The notes under the pieces were generated by a model. It made no database searches, was not told where the DNA came from, and worked only from the letters and a program-made list of their open reading frames with translations. The translations under genes were made by a program, and so were the position numbers. A stretch of DNA of 64,000 nt from DASZIT01 sp963819695. GTDB lineage: Bacteria > Actinomycetota > Acidimicrobiia > Acidimicrobiales > RAAP-2. Within the stretch, counting starts at the first letter, position 1, and every line of letters begins with the position of its first letter. Location of the stretch: assembly GCA_963819695.1 (NCBI GenBank), contig CAWFXD010000001.1, positions 992,001 through 1,056,000 of the forward strand, given 5' to 3'. Shown here in pieces: positions 7,986 through 16,522 of this stretch.

Positions 7986-8690
7986 TCGCCACGGCCGAGC
8001 GCCTGTTTGCCGAACGGGGCATCGGCGCCGTCTCGATGCCGCGAGATCAACGTGGCGGCCGGGCAGCACAACGCCTCGGCCCTCCACTACCACTTCGGGT
8101 CGCGGGAGGGACTGCTGCAGGCCGTCCTCTCCCAACACGTCGCCGCCATCCGGGACCGGCGGCTCGCCCTCCTCGCTGAGCTCCGCGCCGACGGCGTGCC
8201 CGACCTCCGCACCGCCGCCCGGGTGCTGGTAGAGCCGCCGGCCGAGCCGCTGCAGGCCGGGCCGAGCGGGCGTGCGTTCCTGCGGATCCTGCCGCAGGTC
8301 CTCACCGACCCGACCATCGGCGGGGACCTGGTGCACGTCCTCTTCGACCAGGCCCGCCAGGATGGCTACGAGCTCCTCACCCCGTACCTCTCGTGGCTGC
8401 CGACCCCCATGCTCCGGGAGCGCATCGACATCGCCCAGTTGCAGGCGACGCATGCCGTGGCCGCCCGGGCCCACGTCACCGACCAGTCGGGGACGGTGCC
8501 GTCGGCCGCCTCCCATGCTCTCTTCGTCGCCACCCTGTGCGACATGTTCGTCGGGTCGGTGACGGGCCCGGTGAGCGCCGAGGCCATTGCCGCGCTGGCT
8601 GCCGCGGAGTCCGAGGGTGCCACCGGCACCTTCGCCGAGCTCACCGAGGCCAGTGGCAGAACGAAGCGGAAGGAGCAGGATGTCGCCTGA
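7946..8690 (+). CDS. TetR-family transcriptional regulator, frameshifted, no standard start codon
   Basis: The N-terminal helix-turn-helix is read in one frame (TRRLLIATAERLFAERG, then IGAVSM). The rest is read in the frame one base later, starting REINVAAGQHNASALHYHFG. The join is at about 8039, where one extra C is present in ATGCCGCGAG. With the shift repaired the product is about 247 residues, with a normal TetR DNA-binding domain and an all-helical ligand domain. A strong ribosome site, GAGGAGGAGG (7935-7944), is followed by GTC-ATC rather than ATG or GTG, so the start (7946 or 7949) is non-canonical or also mutated. It probably controls the flanking P450/SDR/amidohydrolase genes through the duplicated leader element. 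It overlaps the SDR start by 11 bases. Confidence 0.8.
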
Positions 8691-9570
8691 GCCGGATTTC
8701 AACGATCTGCACGGGCACGTCGCGGTGGTCACCGGCGGCGCCTTCGGCGTCGGACGGGGACTGGTGGAAGCCCTGCTCGAGGAGGGCGCCCGCGTCGTCA
8801 TTGCCGACATCGAGGAGCCGGTGATGAAGGCCACCGTTGCGGAGCTCGCCCCCCGGGGCGACGTGATGGGGATCCGGACCGACGTCTCGGACCCGGCCTC
8901 GGTGGTCGCGTTGGCCGACGCCGTGTTCGAACGCCACGGGGCCTGCCACCTGTTGTTCAACAACGCCGGGGTCACCTCCGGCGGAGGCGGGCTGCCCTGG
9001 GAGCAGGAGCCCAACGACTGGAAGTGGTGCTTCGGCGTCAACGTGTTCGGCGTGGCCAACGGCGTGCTGGCCTTCGTACCGCGCATGATCGAGTCGGGCG
9101 AGCCGGGCATCATCGTCAACACCAGCTCGGGCGACGGTGGCATCGCCCCGGTTCCCTACGCCTCGGTCTACGCGTCCAGCAAGGCGGCGATCAGCTGCTT
9201 CACCGAGGCGCTGGCCCACCAGTTGATCGACAACGACACCCAACTGCGAGCCGCCGTCTTCTACCCGTCCGGCGGCCTGCTCGACACCGGCCTGTGGACC
9301 GCCCAGCGCAACCGGCCCGCTCGCCTCGCCCGCACCAAGGATCGCGAACCCGGCCCGGTCATCACCTTCGAGGACTTCCGGGCCCGGATGGCCGAGATGG
9401 GTCGCAACGCCGATGTCATGGACGTGAACGTCCTCGGCCGCTTCGCCGTCAACCAGATCAAGGAAGGGCGGTTCGTCATCGGCCACGACCTCGCCGAGGC
9501 CGGCCAGCTGCTGCACAGCCGGGCCGACGCCATCGGCAAGGGTGAGCTGCCACCGCACCACAATCTCTGA
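8680..9570 (+). CDS. short-chain dehydrogenase/reductase (SDR)
   Basis: This 296-residue classical-type SDR has the cofactor motif TGGAFGVG (18-25), NNAG (94-97), a catalytic Ser near 149-150 and the YxxxK pair Y164/K168. It should carry out NAD(P)-dependent oxidation or reduction of an alcohol or ketone. The ATG at 8680 follows GGAGCAGG and overlaps the TetR tail. The gene sits in a same-strand run with two amidohydrolases and a decarboxylase-like enzyme, so it probably oxidises a hydroxylated intermediate made by the P450. About 45 residues beyond the catalytic core show a C-terminal extension (LLHSRADAIGKGELPPHHNL) seen in similar actinobacterial SDRs. Confidence 0.93.
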   Translation: MSPEPDFNDLHGHVAVVTGGAFGVGRGLVEALLEEGARVVIADIEEPVMKATVAELAPRGDVMGIRTDVSDPASVVALADAVFERHGACHLLFNNAGVTSGGGGLPWEQEPNDWKWCFGVNVFGVANGVLAFVPRMIESGEPGIIVNTSSGDGGIAPVPYASVYASSKAAISCFTEALAHQLIDNDTQLRAAVFYPSGGLLDTGLWTAQRNRPARLARTKDREPGPVITFEDFRARMAEMGRNADVMDVNVLGRFAVNQIKEGRFVIGHDLAEAGQLLHSRADAIGKGELPPHHNL

Positions 9571-9582
9571 GGAGCCGAAGCC

Positions 9583-10824
9583 ATGACCTCCACCATGTCG
9601 GGAACGGACCGCTACACCGTCATCTCTGCCGACGGGCATGCCGGGGCCGACCTGCTCGACTACCGTGCCTATCTCTCCTCGCGCTGGCACGACGACTTCG
9701 ACGCCTGGGCGGCCGCCTACGTGAACCCGTTCGCCGACCTGCTCGCACCCACCGCGTTCCGTAGCTGGGACAGCGACCGGCGGCTGGCCGAGCTGGAGTC
9801 CAACGGCGTGGCCGCCGAGGTGCTCTTCCCCAATACGGTGCCGCCCTTCTTCGAGCAGAGCAACCTCACCGCGCTCCCTCCCACCGCTGAGGAGTACGAG
9901 CAGCGCTGGGCGGGAGTGCAGGCCCACAACCGCTGGCTGGTCGACTTCTGCGCGGCGGCGCCGGGGCGACGGGCCGGGGTGATCCAGGTCTTCTTGAATG
10001 ACGTGGAGGACGCGGTGGCCGAGATCCGGTCCCAGCACGAGCGCATGGCGGTCTGTGCCGGCGTCCTCCTGCCGGCGGTGCCCCCGAACTCCGGGCTGCA
10101 CGAGCTGTGGGACCCGTACTACGAGCCCCTCTGGCAGGTTTGCGAAGAGCTCGACCTCCCGCTCAACGTCCACAGCGGCAGCGGGCTCCCGGCCTTCGGC
10201 GACCTGGATCCGGCCCGGGCCATCATGCTGGTGGAGCTGCCCTGGTTCGCGCACCGGCCGTTGTGGCACCTCATCTTCGGTGGCGTGTTCGACCGGCACC
10301 CCCGGCTGCGCCTGGCCCTCACCGAGCAGGGGCTGGCCTGGCTCCCCCGGGGAATCGACACCCTCGAGTGGTTCTTCGCCCGGATGACCCGGGGCAAGAG
10401 CGCCGAGGCGCTCTTCTTCGGGGCGGCAGTGGGCGCGCTCGCCCGCACCCCCCGGCAGTACTTCGACGACCAGGTGTGGACGGCCGCCAGCTTCCTGCGG
10501 CCCAGCGAGGCCCCGCTGGTGCCCGAGGTCGGCGTCAGCCGGGTCATGTGGGGGGCCGACTACCCCCACAGCGAGGGCTCCTATCCATATACGACCGAGG
10601 CACTGCGGGCCGCCTTCTCGACCTTCGAGCCCGACGACGTCCGAGCCATGGTGGAGACCAACGCCGCCGCCTTTTTCGGGTTCGACCTCGCCGCCCTCCG
10701 GCCGCTGGGCGACCGCATCGGACCGACCGTGGACGAGGTGCGCCGGCCCCTGCCGCCCACCGAGTACCCGGCGGACTCCACCTGCAACGCCTTCGAGGGC
10801 GAGGCGGCGATCAAGTCGTGGTGA
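9583..10824 (+). CDS. amidohydrolase-2 family hydrolase/decarboxylase, copy 1
   Basis: This 413-residue protein belongs to the Amidohydro_2 (ACMSD-like) superfamily. The start has SADGHAGAD, a D-x-H variant of the first metal site. Later landmarks are LNVHSGSG with a ligand His near residue 196, and MWGADYPHSEGSYP near residues 321-334 with the metal Asp. Members hydrolyse or decarboxylate aromatic and cyclic acids using a divalent metal in a TIM barrel. It is a clear paralog of the gene at 11697: both end with F-DLAALRP...DR-GPT. The ATG at 9583 follows GGAGCC, twelve bases after the SDR stop. The substrate is unknown. Confidence 0.92.
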   Translation: MTSTMSGTDRYTVISADGHAGADLLDYRAYLSSRWHDDFDAWAAAYVNPFADLLAPTAFRSWDSDRRLAELESNGVAAEVLFPNTVPPFFEQSNLTALPPTAEEYEQRWAGVQAHNRWLVDFCAAAPGRRAGVIQVFLNDVEDAVAEIRSQHERMAVCAGVLLPAVPPNSGLHELWDPYYEPLWQVCEELDLPLNVHSGSGLPAFGDLDPARAIMLVELPWFAHRPLWHLIFGGVFDRHPRLRLALTEQGLAWLPRGIDTLEWFFARMTRGKSAEALFFGAAVGALARTPRQYFDDQVWTAASFLRPSEAPLVPEVGVSRVMWGADYPHSEGSYPYTTEALRAAFSTFEPDDVRAMVETNAAAFFGFDLAALRPLGDRIGPTVDEVRRPLPPTEYPADSTCNAFEGEAAIKSW

Positions 10825-10875
10825 GGCGAACGTGGTGAGGCAGAACGCAGTAAGGCAAGTCACGGAAAGGCATCA
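10814..10875 (+). repeat. degenerate 14-15-bp tandem repeat in the spacer
   Basis: The end of the amidohydrolase gene and the spacer after it read as four decaying copies of a GTGGTGAGGCRAAC-like unit. The first copy contains the stop codon. It may reflect slippage, with little constraint on this spacer. Confidence 0.35.
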
Positions 10876-10920
10876 GCACGTCGTGAAGACGACGCGAACA
10901 TCGAGCGAGGAGGCGAACCG

Positions 10921-11697
10921 ATGACCGACATCAGATACGGGGCCAAGCAGGCCCAGCGCAGCCACGAGATCGAGGCCAAGACGGCCGACATCTGGTCGCA
11001 CGGCGTGACCGCGGTGTGGGAGACCGATCCCGAGCTGGTGGCGGCCGTGCTGCCGCCGCCGCTCGAGCCGGGGCCCGAGCCGCTGGTCCGTCTCACCATC
11101 ACCTCGGTGGAGATGGCCGGCCTCCCCGCCTTCGGTGCCGGGTGGTTCGGCGTACAGGCCCGGCACGGCGACCGGATCGGCGAGTACCCGCTCTTCATGC
11201 CGATGAGCACCGAGCAGGCGACGGTGGGGGGCCGCGACACCTATGGCGAGCCCAAGAAGATCGCCGAGGTGTGGACCCGGCGCGACGGGGACCGGGTGGA
11301 CGCGGGCATCGCCCGGATGGGCTTTGTCGTCTGCGAGGTCCGGGGCCGGGTGGTGGAGGCGCGCGAGCCCTACGAGAAGGAGAAGACCGACTTCTGGTTC
11401 AAGCTCTCCCCGTCGGCCGAGACGCCCGGCGAGCTCGACCAGGATCCGCTTCTGGTGTACGGCGAGAAAGTGGAGCGGGCCCGGGTGCACGAGGGGATCG
11501 ACGGCGAGGTCGTGCTCAAGGATGCGCCACTCGACCCCATCGCCGACCTGGTCATCCGTCGGATGGTCGACCTGAACTGGACGGAGCGGACCTCGGCGCA
11601 GGTGGGCAGGGTCATCGGCCCGGTGCCCCGGGGCAACCTGGCGCCCTTCATCCACCAGCGCTACGACGATCTGTCGATCCTCGGGGGGTCGCGCTGA
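10921..11697 (+). CDS. acetoacetate decarboxylase family protein
   Basis: This 258-residue protein matches the ADC fold along its length. The segment YGEPKK (108-113) holds the Lys (112 or 113) that corresponds to the Schiff-base lysine of acetoacetate decarboxylase. LFMPMSTEQATVGGRDTYGE is the typical approach to that site. True decarboxylases release CO2 from a beta-keto acid; many homologs instead act on other carbonyl compounds, as hydratases, aldolases or cyclases. It lies between two paralogous amidohydrolases. A GCGAGGAGGCG ribosome site precedes the ATG. The stop overlaps the next start by one base, so the pair is coupled. Confidence 0.9.
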   Translation: MTDIRYGAKQAQRSHEIEAKTADIWSHGVTAVWETDPELVAAVLPPPLEPGPEPLVRLTITSVEMAGLPAFGAGWFGVQARHGDRIGEYPLFMPMSTEQATVGGRDTYGEPKKIAEVWTRRDGDRVDAGIARMGFVVCEVRGRVVEAREPYEKEKTDFWFKLSPSAETPGELDQDPLLVYGEKVERARVHEGIDGEVVLKDAPLDPIADLVIRRMVDLNWTERTSAQVGRVIGPVPRGNLAPFIHQRYDDLSILGGSR

Positions 11698-12947
11698 TGG
11701 GAACCCCCTACGTCGTCATCTCGGCCGACACCCACGCCGGCCTCCCGTCCGGCGAGTACCGGCGCTACCTCGACCCCGCCCACCACGCCGCCTTTGACGA
11801 CTACCTGGCCGAGCGCCATGCGCACCGGGACGAGATGCTGAAGATGAACTACGAGTACATCATGGGGTGGGAGACCGACAACGCCCAAGGGCTGCGGGGC
11901 GCCTTCGACCCCGAGCAGCGCGACAAGGAGCTGGACGCCGATGGCGTGTCTGCCGAGGTCATCTTTCCCGACGCCGACGCCATCACCGGCATGGCCGGCC
12001 CACCCTTCGGCGCCGGGCTGTGCGCCGGCGAGATCACCGATCCCAAGCTCGCCTTCGCCGGGGCGCATGCCCACAACCGCTTCCTGGTGGAGCTGTGCGC
12101 GCACCATCCCGAACGGCGCGGCGGCATCGGCCTGGTTCCCATCACCCACGACGTGAAGCGGGCGGTGGAGGAAATCGAGTGGCTGGCCGGGCACCCGGGC
12201 ATCCGCGGCGTGATGATCCCGACCATGTGGCGTGACCACCCGCCCTACAACCACCCGCAGTACGACCCGGTGTGGGCGGCCTGCCAGGCGGCCCACTTGC
12301 CGGTGCATACCCATTCGGGCGAGGCGCCCCAGGAGGAGTACAACGGGAACATCGGCATCTACCTGGCCGAGGCGGCCTGGTGGCCGGCGCGGCCCATGTG
12401 GCACCTGCTCTTCTCCGGCGTCTTCGAGCGGTTCCCCGGCCTGAAGTACGTGGTCACCGAGTCCGCCGCCTACTGGGCCGCCGACATGATGTGGAAGTGG
12501 GACCAGTACATGGGGGGCGGGCACACCACCAAGAAGCTGGCCGCACTCCTAGAGGGCAAGATCTCGCGCCTGCCGTCGGACTACTTCGGGACCAACCTCT
12601 TCATCGGCGCCTCGACCATGTCCCGCGAGGAGCTCCGCCGACGCTATGTGATCGGGTGCGACGTGATGATGTGGGGTACCGACTACCCACACCCGGAGGG
12701 CACGTGGCCCCACACGGTGGAACGCCTGCGCACCGACTTCGGATCGCTGCCGGTGGACGACACCGCCGACCTCCTCGGGCTGACCGCCGCCGCCTGCTAC
12801 GAGTTCGACCTGGCGGCGCTCCGGCCCATCGCCGACCGGGTGGGCCCGACGCCGGAGGCCCTCGGGCAGGACCCGGACTTGCGCCGGGACCCCGACGCGG
12901 TTTCCCAAGCCCGCTGGTGGAAGGTGGACTACAACATCACCGGCTGA
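11697..12947 (+). CDS. amidohydrolase-2 family hydrolase/decarboxylase, copy 2
   Basis: This 416-residue paralog of the 9583 gene shares the same layout. SADTHAG is near the start, LPVHTHSGEAP holds the ligand His, PMWHLLFSGVFERFPGLK matches copy 1, and MWGTDYPHPEGTWP holds the metal Asp. The ATG at 11697 shares its A with the stop codon of the upstream decarboxylase-like gene. Two related but clearly diverged amidohydrolases around one ADC-like gene suggest consecutive ring-opening or decarboxylation steps of one pathway. This is inference; no substrate is visible. Confidence 0.92.
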   Translation: MGTPYVVISADTHAGLPSGEYRRYLDPAHHAAFDDYLAERHAHRDEMLKMNYEYIMGWETDNAQGLRGAFDPEQRDKELDADGVSAEVIFPDADAITGMAGPPFGAGLCAGEITDPKLAFAGAHAHNRFLVELCAHHPERRGGIGLVPITHDVKRAVEEIEWLAGHPGIRGVMIPTMWRDHPPYNHPQYDPVWAACQAAHLPVHTHSGEAPQEEYNGNIGIYLAEAAWWPARPMWHLLFSGVFERFPGLKYVVTESAAYWAADMMWKWDQYMGGGHTTKKLAALLEGKISRLPSDYFGTNLFIGASTMSREELRRRYVIGCDVMMWGTDYPHPEGTWPHTVERLRTDFGSLPVDDTADLLGLTAAACYEFDLAALRPIADRVGPTPEALGQDPDLRRDPDAVSQARWWKVDYNITG

Positions 12948-13209
12948 GGGGCGCTGGCCTGGCGGCAGAATGGCCAGTCTGGCGGGCGCGATTGGAGGGG
13001 TGGTGGGCGTAGACGCTCCGTGCCCCCCCTTGTTCACGGTCTCGGCGACTTTCTCGGCCCGATCCGGCCAACGGGTGACGTCGAGGAAGGAGACCGCGTC
13101 GAACGCAAGAGTCGAAGTCGAAGGCGACCTTCGGTAAGAGCACATGGCTGGCCTCCGTCTGACCAACTCTGCCCGGTCACGGAGCCGGAGGGTGCCCTGA
13201 TATCGCCAC
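12948..13209. other. intergenic region closing the catabolic cluster
   Basis: There are 262 bases without a convincing gene. On the minus strand around 13025-13100 one frame reads FDAVSFLDVTRWPDRAEKV, which looks more protein-like than chance, but it has no start and no recognised family. A decayed gene fragment is possible. I see no tRNA and no clear terminator. Confidence 0.3.
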
Positions 13210-13617
13210 ATGGCGCGCTCTCCAGAACCCCAGCGATTGCTCAATGCGAGGCGGTTCTTTCTGGGTGACTCCCGGACACAACTAGACGAGGGGGTGTCTC
13301 TGCTCTCGCCGAACGTTGTCTTCACTGTGCGGGGCCACCACAAGCTCGCCGGGGTGTTCCACGGACCCGACGAGGTGAGACGTCACATCGCCGCGTTGGC
13401 CGATTACTCGAGGGATTCATTTGAGGTCCTGAAGTGGATGGATTGGATGGTGGGCGAAACTCACATCACTGCCCTCCAGTATGCCCAAGCTCAGAGTGCC
13501 GGCAGCATCTATCGCGGGCATCACCTGTATCTTCTCGAGTCCGACTCCGACGATCGCCTGTCCGACATCAAGATCTTCTTCGAAGACCAAGCGGCGGCTG
13601 ACCGGTTCTTCACGTAA
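13210..13617 (+). CDS. NTF2/SnoaL-like protein
   Basis: This 135-residue single-domain protein has the NTF2-like cone-fold pattern: an N-terminal helix (RLLNARRFFLGD), LLSPNVVFTVRGHH, FHGPDEVRRHIAAL, a run of strands and a C-terminal FFEDQAAADRFF. The family holds polyketide cyclases, isomerases, dehydratases and binding proteins, so no reaction can be assigned. It precedes another protein with two such domains and may belong to the same unit. The ATG at 13210 has no good ribosome site, so the start is moderately sure. Confidence 0.75.
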   Translation: MARSPEPQRLLNARRFFLGDSRTQLDEGVSLLSPNVVFTVRGHHKLAGVFHGPDEVRRHIAALADYSRDSFEVLKWMDWMVGETHITALQYAQAQSAGSIYRGHHLYLLESDSDDRLSDIKIFFEDQAAADRFFT

Positions 13618-13675
13618 TCGGCTCCATCTGACCGTCCATCGCGCTGCCCGAAGAGAAGGGATCGTGGAGGGTAAA

Positions 13676-14500
13676 ATGCCATGGTTTCCAGATTTCGTTA
13701 GTGCTGTTGAGCTCGCCCGTCGCCAGACCCGGTCCGTCGGCCTTGCCGATCCCGTCCAGCGGTACTTCGACGCCCTCGAGACTGGGCGTGCTCACGAACT
13801 AGAAGAAATATGGCCCGGCGAAGTGTCGATTTACGACCCCCGGGAGGGGGAGGTTCGCGGCCATCGACACCTTCAACGGTTTGTCCGCAACAATCAAAAG
13901 TTGTGGGCTGAGCGCCACGCCCGCATCGAAACCGTAGCCTCCACCCGTAATGGCGGGCGGGCCGTTGTCGAACTGCTGGCGCACCTGGACGACTACGACG
14001 GTCAGCCGGTGGATTGGCCGATAGCCGTCGTCGCAGAGTCCCCCGACGAACTGTCGGTGGTGTTCCGCACCTATTGCAGCCAATGGCCGGTCGACGGGCA
14101 GCGTCACATCAGGGGCTCCCTGCTCGAGCCGGCAAACACCCAGCTGAATGACGTTGTCAGCCGATATCTAGCGGCGCTGAGCGCCGGAGATCTCAACTCA
14201 ATTGTGAGCGCGTTCGCCACAGATGGGTACGTCCGCGAGTCAATCGGTCCGCATTATCTACACCGTGGTCCGCGTGAACTGCGTTCGTATTTCGCTGAGT
14301 CCTTCAAGGCAGGTGGTGGGCTCAAACTCGAGCACTGCACCGTGACCGACGACGGTGTGCGTTGCGCCCTGGAGTTCAACTGTGTTCGATGGGGCAGTCA
14401 TGACCTGACACCCCAAGCTGGAATCAGCGTCTATGAACGAAGTTCTGACGGTCTGCTGGCCGCCGTGCGAATCTACGACGACATCGAAGCGCCCGTGTGA
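13676..14500 (+). CDS. double NTF2/SnoaL-like domain protein
   Basis: This 274-residue protein is made of two NTF2-like domains. The first starts at about residue 20 (DPVQRYFDALETG, then WPGEVSIYDPR). The second starts at about residue 158 (LNDVVSRYLAALSAGDLNSI, then FATDGYVRES). Both keep the helix-helix-strand order, and each has a G-x-L-x-x-[FY] segment after the first strand. The ATG at 13676 follows GTGGAGGG (13664-13671). A tandem fusion could bind an asymmetric ligand or form an intramolecular dimer, since single-domain relatives usually dimerise. Function is unknown. Confidence 0.78.
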   Translation: MPWFPDFVSAVELARRQTRSVGLADPVQRYFDALETGRAHELEEIWPGEVSIYDPREGEVRGHRHLQRFVRNNQKLWAERHARIETVASTRNGGRAVVELLAHLDDYDGQPVDWPIAVVAESPDELSVVFRTYCSQWPVDGQRHIRGSLLEPANTQLNDVVSRYLAALSAGDLNSIVSAFATDGYVRESIGPHYLHRGPRELRSYFAESFKAGGGLKLEHCTVTDDGVRCALEFNCVRWGSHDLTPQAGISVYERSSDGLLAAVRIYDDIEAPV

Positions 14501-14575
14501 AAGTTGTATAACTGATCTGATGCTCATCGGCGCGGCTCGATCGGATCTTGCGCATTTACCAGCGAAGGAGTTCAC

Positions 14576-16465
14576 GTGGCCACGACCCCCATAGCGGACT
14601 ACGCGCTTCTCTCGGATCGGCACAGCGCTGCGCTGGTCAGTCGGGGCGGGTCGGTCGACTGGCTTTGTTTCCCACGGTTCGACAGTCCTTCGACCTTCGG
14701 TCGCCTCGTCGACGAGAAAGCTGGCCATTGGTTCTTCGGCGCCACCAACGCGACGGAAGTGAGCAGGCGCTACCTCGATCGCACCATGGTGTTGGAGACC
14801 ACGCTGCGCACACCGACCGGCTCGGTCACGATCACCGACGCACTTGCCATGGGTTTCGGCAACCGGGGACACGAGCTTGGCAAAGACGCGCCTCACGTTC
14901 TCCTCCGGCGCGCCACCTGTACAGAAGGACTGGTCGACTTGTCCCTGGAGTACGTCCCCCGTCCCGATTACGGATTGAAACACCCATCGCTCGACGCGGT
15001 CGATGGAGGAATGACGGATTCGGGGAGCACTGACGGACTGGTGCTATCGACGTCCGTGGCCCTGACCCTCGACCAGGACCGCGCCGCCGCCTCGGGCCGC
15101 TTCCAGCTTGCCCAAGGCGAAAGCGTGGGCTTCGCCCTGCATCACGGGAACCAGACTGAGAACAGTTCGGCCACGGTCTGGAGCCCGTCGGAAATACGCG
15201 ATCGGCTCGAAGACACCGTGGCGGGGTGGGAGTCGTGGTCTGAGCTCCACCAGGCCTATGTGGGTCCATGGCAAGACATGGTGCACCACAGCGGCCGGGT
15301 GCTCCAGTCACTCTCCTTTGCCCCCACCGGCGCTATTTGCGCGGCGGCGACCACGTCGTTGCCCGAAGTAGTGGGCGGCTCCCGGAATTGGGATTACCGC
15401 TATTCCTGGGTCCGAGACGCTTCCTTCACGATCCAGGCCCTGTGGGTGGCGGCTTGTCCCGACGAAGCCAACCAGTTCTTCGATTACGTCTCCTCGTCCG
15501 CGGCCGGGTCGCTCGACCGGGGCGGTGCCTTGCAGATCATGTTCGGCATCGGCGGTGAACGGGATCTGACCGAACGGGAGCTGCCGCAGCTGGAGGGCTG
15601 GCGTCACTCGGCGCCGGTCCGGGTGGGGAACGCGGCCTGGAAACAACGCCAGCTCGATGTCTACGGCGAGTTGCTCAACGCGGTGTACCGCATGTCTGAC
15701 CACTTGTTCGACGACACCCACCGGGTCGGGCCACTGTCCGACTCGGGCAAGTGGGATACGCGCACCGACCTGGCACCAGCCACGCGAACGTTCCTCGTGC
15801 AGCTGGCCGACACCGCCGCCCGCCGGTGGCAGGAGAAGGACCAAGGAATCTGGGAGATCCGGGGAGAGCCGCGTGATTTCTTGTATTCCAAGCTGATGTG
15901 CTGGGTGGCTCTCGATCGAGCGGTGATCCTTGCCGAACGTCTCAACGCCTCCTCTCGAATCGGGTCCTGGACGCAGACGCGGGATCAGATCCGTGAGGCG
16001 ATTCTGACCAAGGGCTGGAGTGACCGGGCCGAGGCCTTCACCCAGTCCTTTGGCTCGGACGAGCTTGACGCCTCCAACCTTATGGTGCCCCTGGTGGGAT
16101 TTCTCCCGGCGGACGATCCGAGGGTGCTGGCCACGGTCGACGCGACAGAGGAGCGGCTCACCGACCAGCGGGGATTGGTCTATCGCTATCGGGCCCGGGA
16201 CGGCCTCGAGGGCGAGGAGGGCAGCTTCGTTTTGTGCACCTTCTGGCTGGCCCAGGCCCTCGCCCAGGTAGGCCAGCCAGTTCGGGCCCGAGCCGTTTTC
16301 GAGCGTGCCGCCGGCTTTGCCAATGAGGTCGGCCTGTTGGCCGAAGAGGTCGATCCAGTCAGCGGAGAACTCCTTGGCAACTTCCCACAGGCGTTCAGCC
16401 ATATCGGGCTTGTCAACGCGGCCTGGGCAATTTCTGAGAGCGAGCGACGGGCGCAACCGACTTGA
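14576..16465 (+). CDS. glycoside hydrolase family 15 (glucoamylase/trehalase-like)
   Basis: This 629-residue protein has the actinobacterial GH15 layout. An N-terminal beta-sandwich opens with PIADYALLSDRHSAALVS and GSVDWLCFPRFDSPS. An alpha/alpha-six barrel follows, with GSRNWDYRYSWVRDASF near 266 and LEGWRHSAPVRVGNAA near 340. The proposed acid and base are the Glu in GIWEIRG (about 427) and the Glu pair in EGEEGSFVLC (about 544). Family members release glucose from alpha-glucans or, in mycobacteria, cleave trehalose. There is no signal peptide, so it acts in the cytoplasm. The GTG at 14576 follows GAAGGAG. It may recycle storage glucan or trehalose. Confidence 0.94.
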   Translation: MATTPIADYALLSDRHSAALVSRGGSVDWLCFPRFDSPSTFGRLVDEKAGHWFFGATNATEVSRRYLDRTMVLETTLRTPTGSVTITDALAMGFGNRGHELGKDAPHVLLRRATCTEGLVDLSLEYVPRPDYGLKHPSLDAVDGGMTDSGSTDGLVLSTSVALTLDQDRAAASGRFQLAQGESVGFALHHGNQTENSSATVWSPSEIRDRLEDTVAGWESWSELHQAYVGPWQDMVHHSGRVLQSLSFAPTGAICAAATTSLPEVVGGSRNWDYRYSWVRDASFTIQALWVAACPDEANQFFDYVSSSAAGSLDRGGALQIMFGIGGERDLTERELPQLEGWRHSAPVRVGNAAWKQRQLDVYGELLNAVYRMSDHLFDDTHRVGPLSDSGKWDTRTDLAPATRTFLVQLADTAARRWQEKDQGIWEIRGEPRDFLYSKLMCWVALDRAVILAERLNASSRIGSWTQTRDQIREAILTKGWSDRAEAFTQSFGSDELDASNLMVPLVGFLPADDPRVLATVDATEERLTDQRGLVYRYRARDGLEGEEGSFVLCTFWLAQALAQVGQPVRARAVFERAAGFANEVGLLAEEVDPVSGELLGNFPQAFSHIGLVNAAWAISESERRAQPT

Positions 16466-16522
16466 ACATCCGCTGGACTTCCTGGGATCTTTGGAACAGA
16501 TCCTTTCGAGTTTGGAGGCCAC

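Noticed and set aside
8641..10863. 740-codon open frame on the minus strand
   Set aside because: It is the antisense shadow of the SDR and amidohydrolase genes. It has no domain and its composition follows from GC-rich codons on the other strand.
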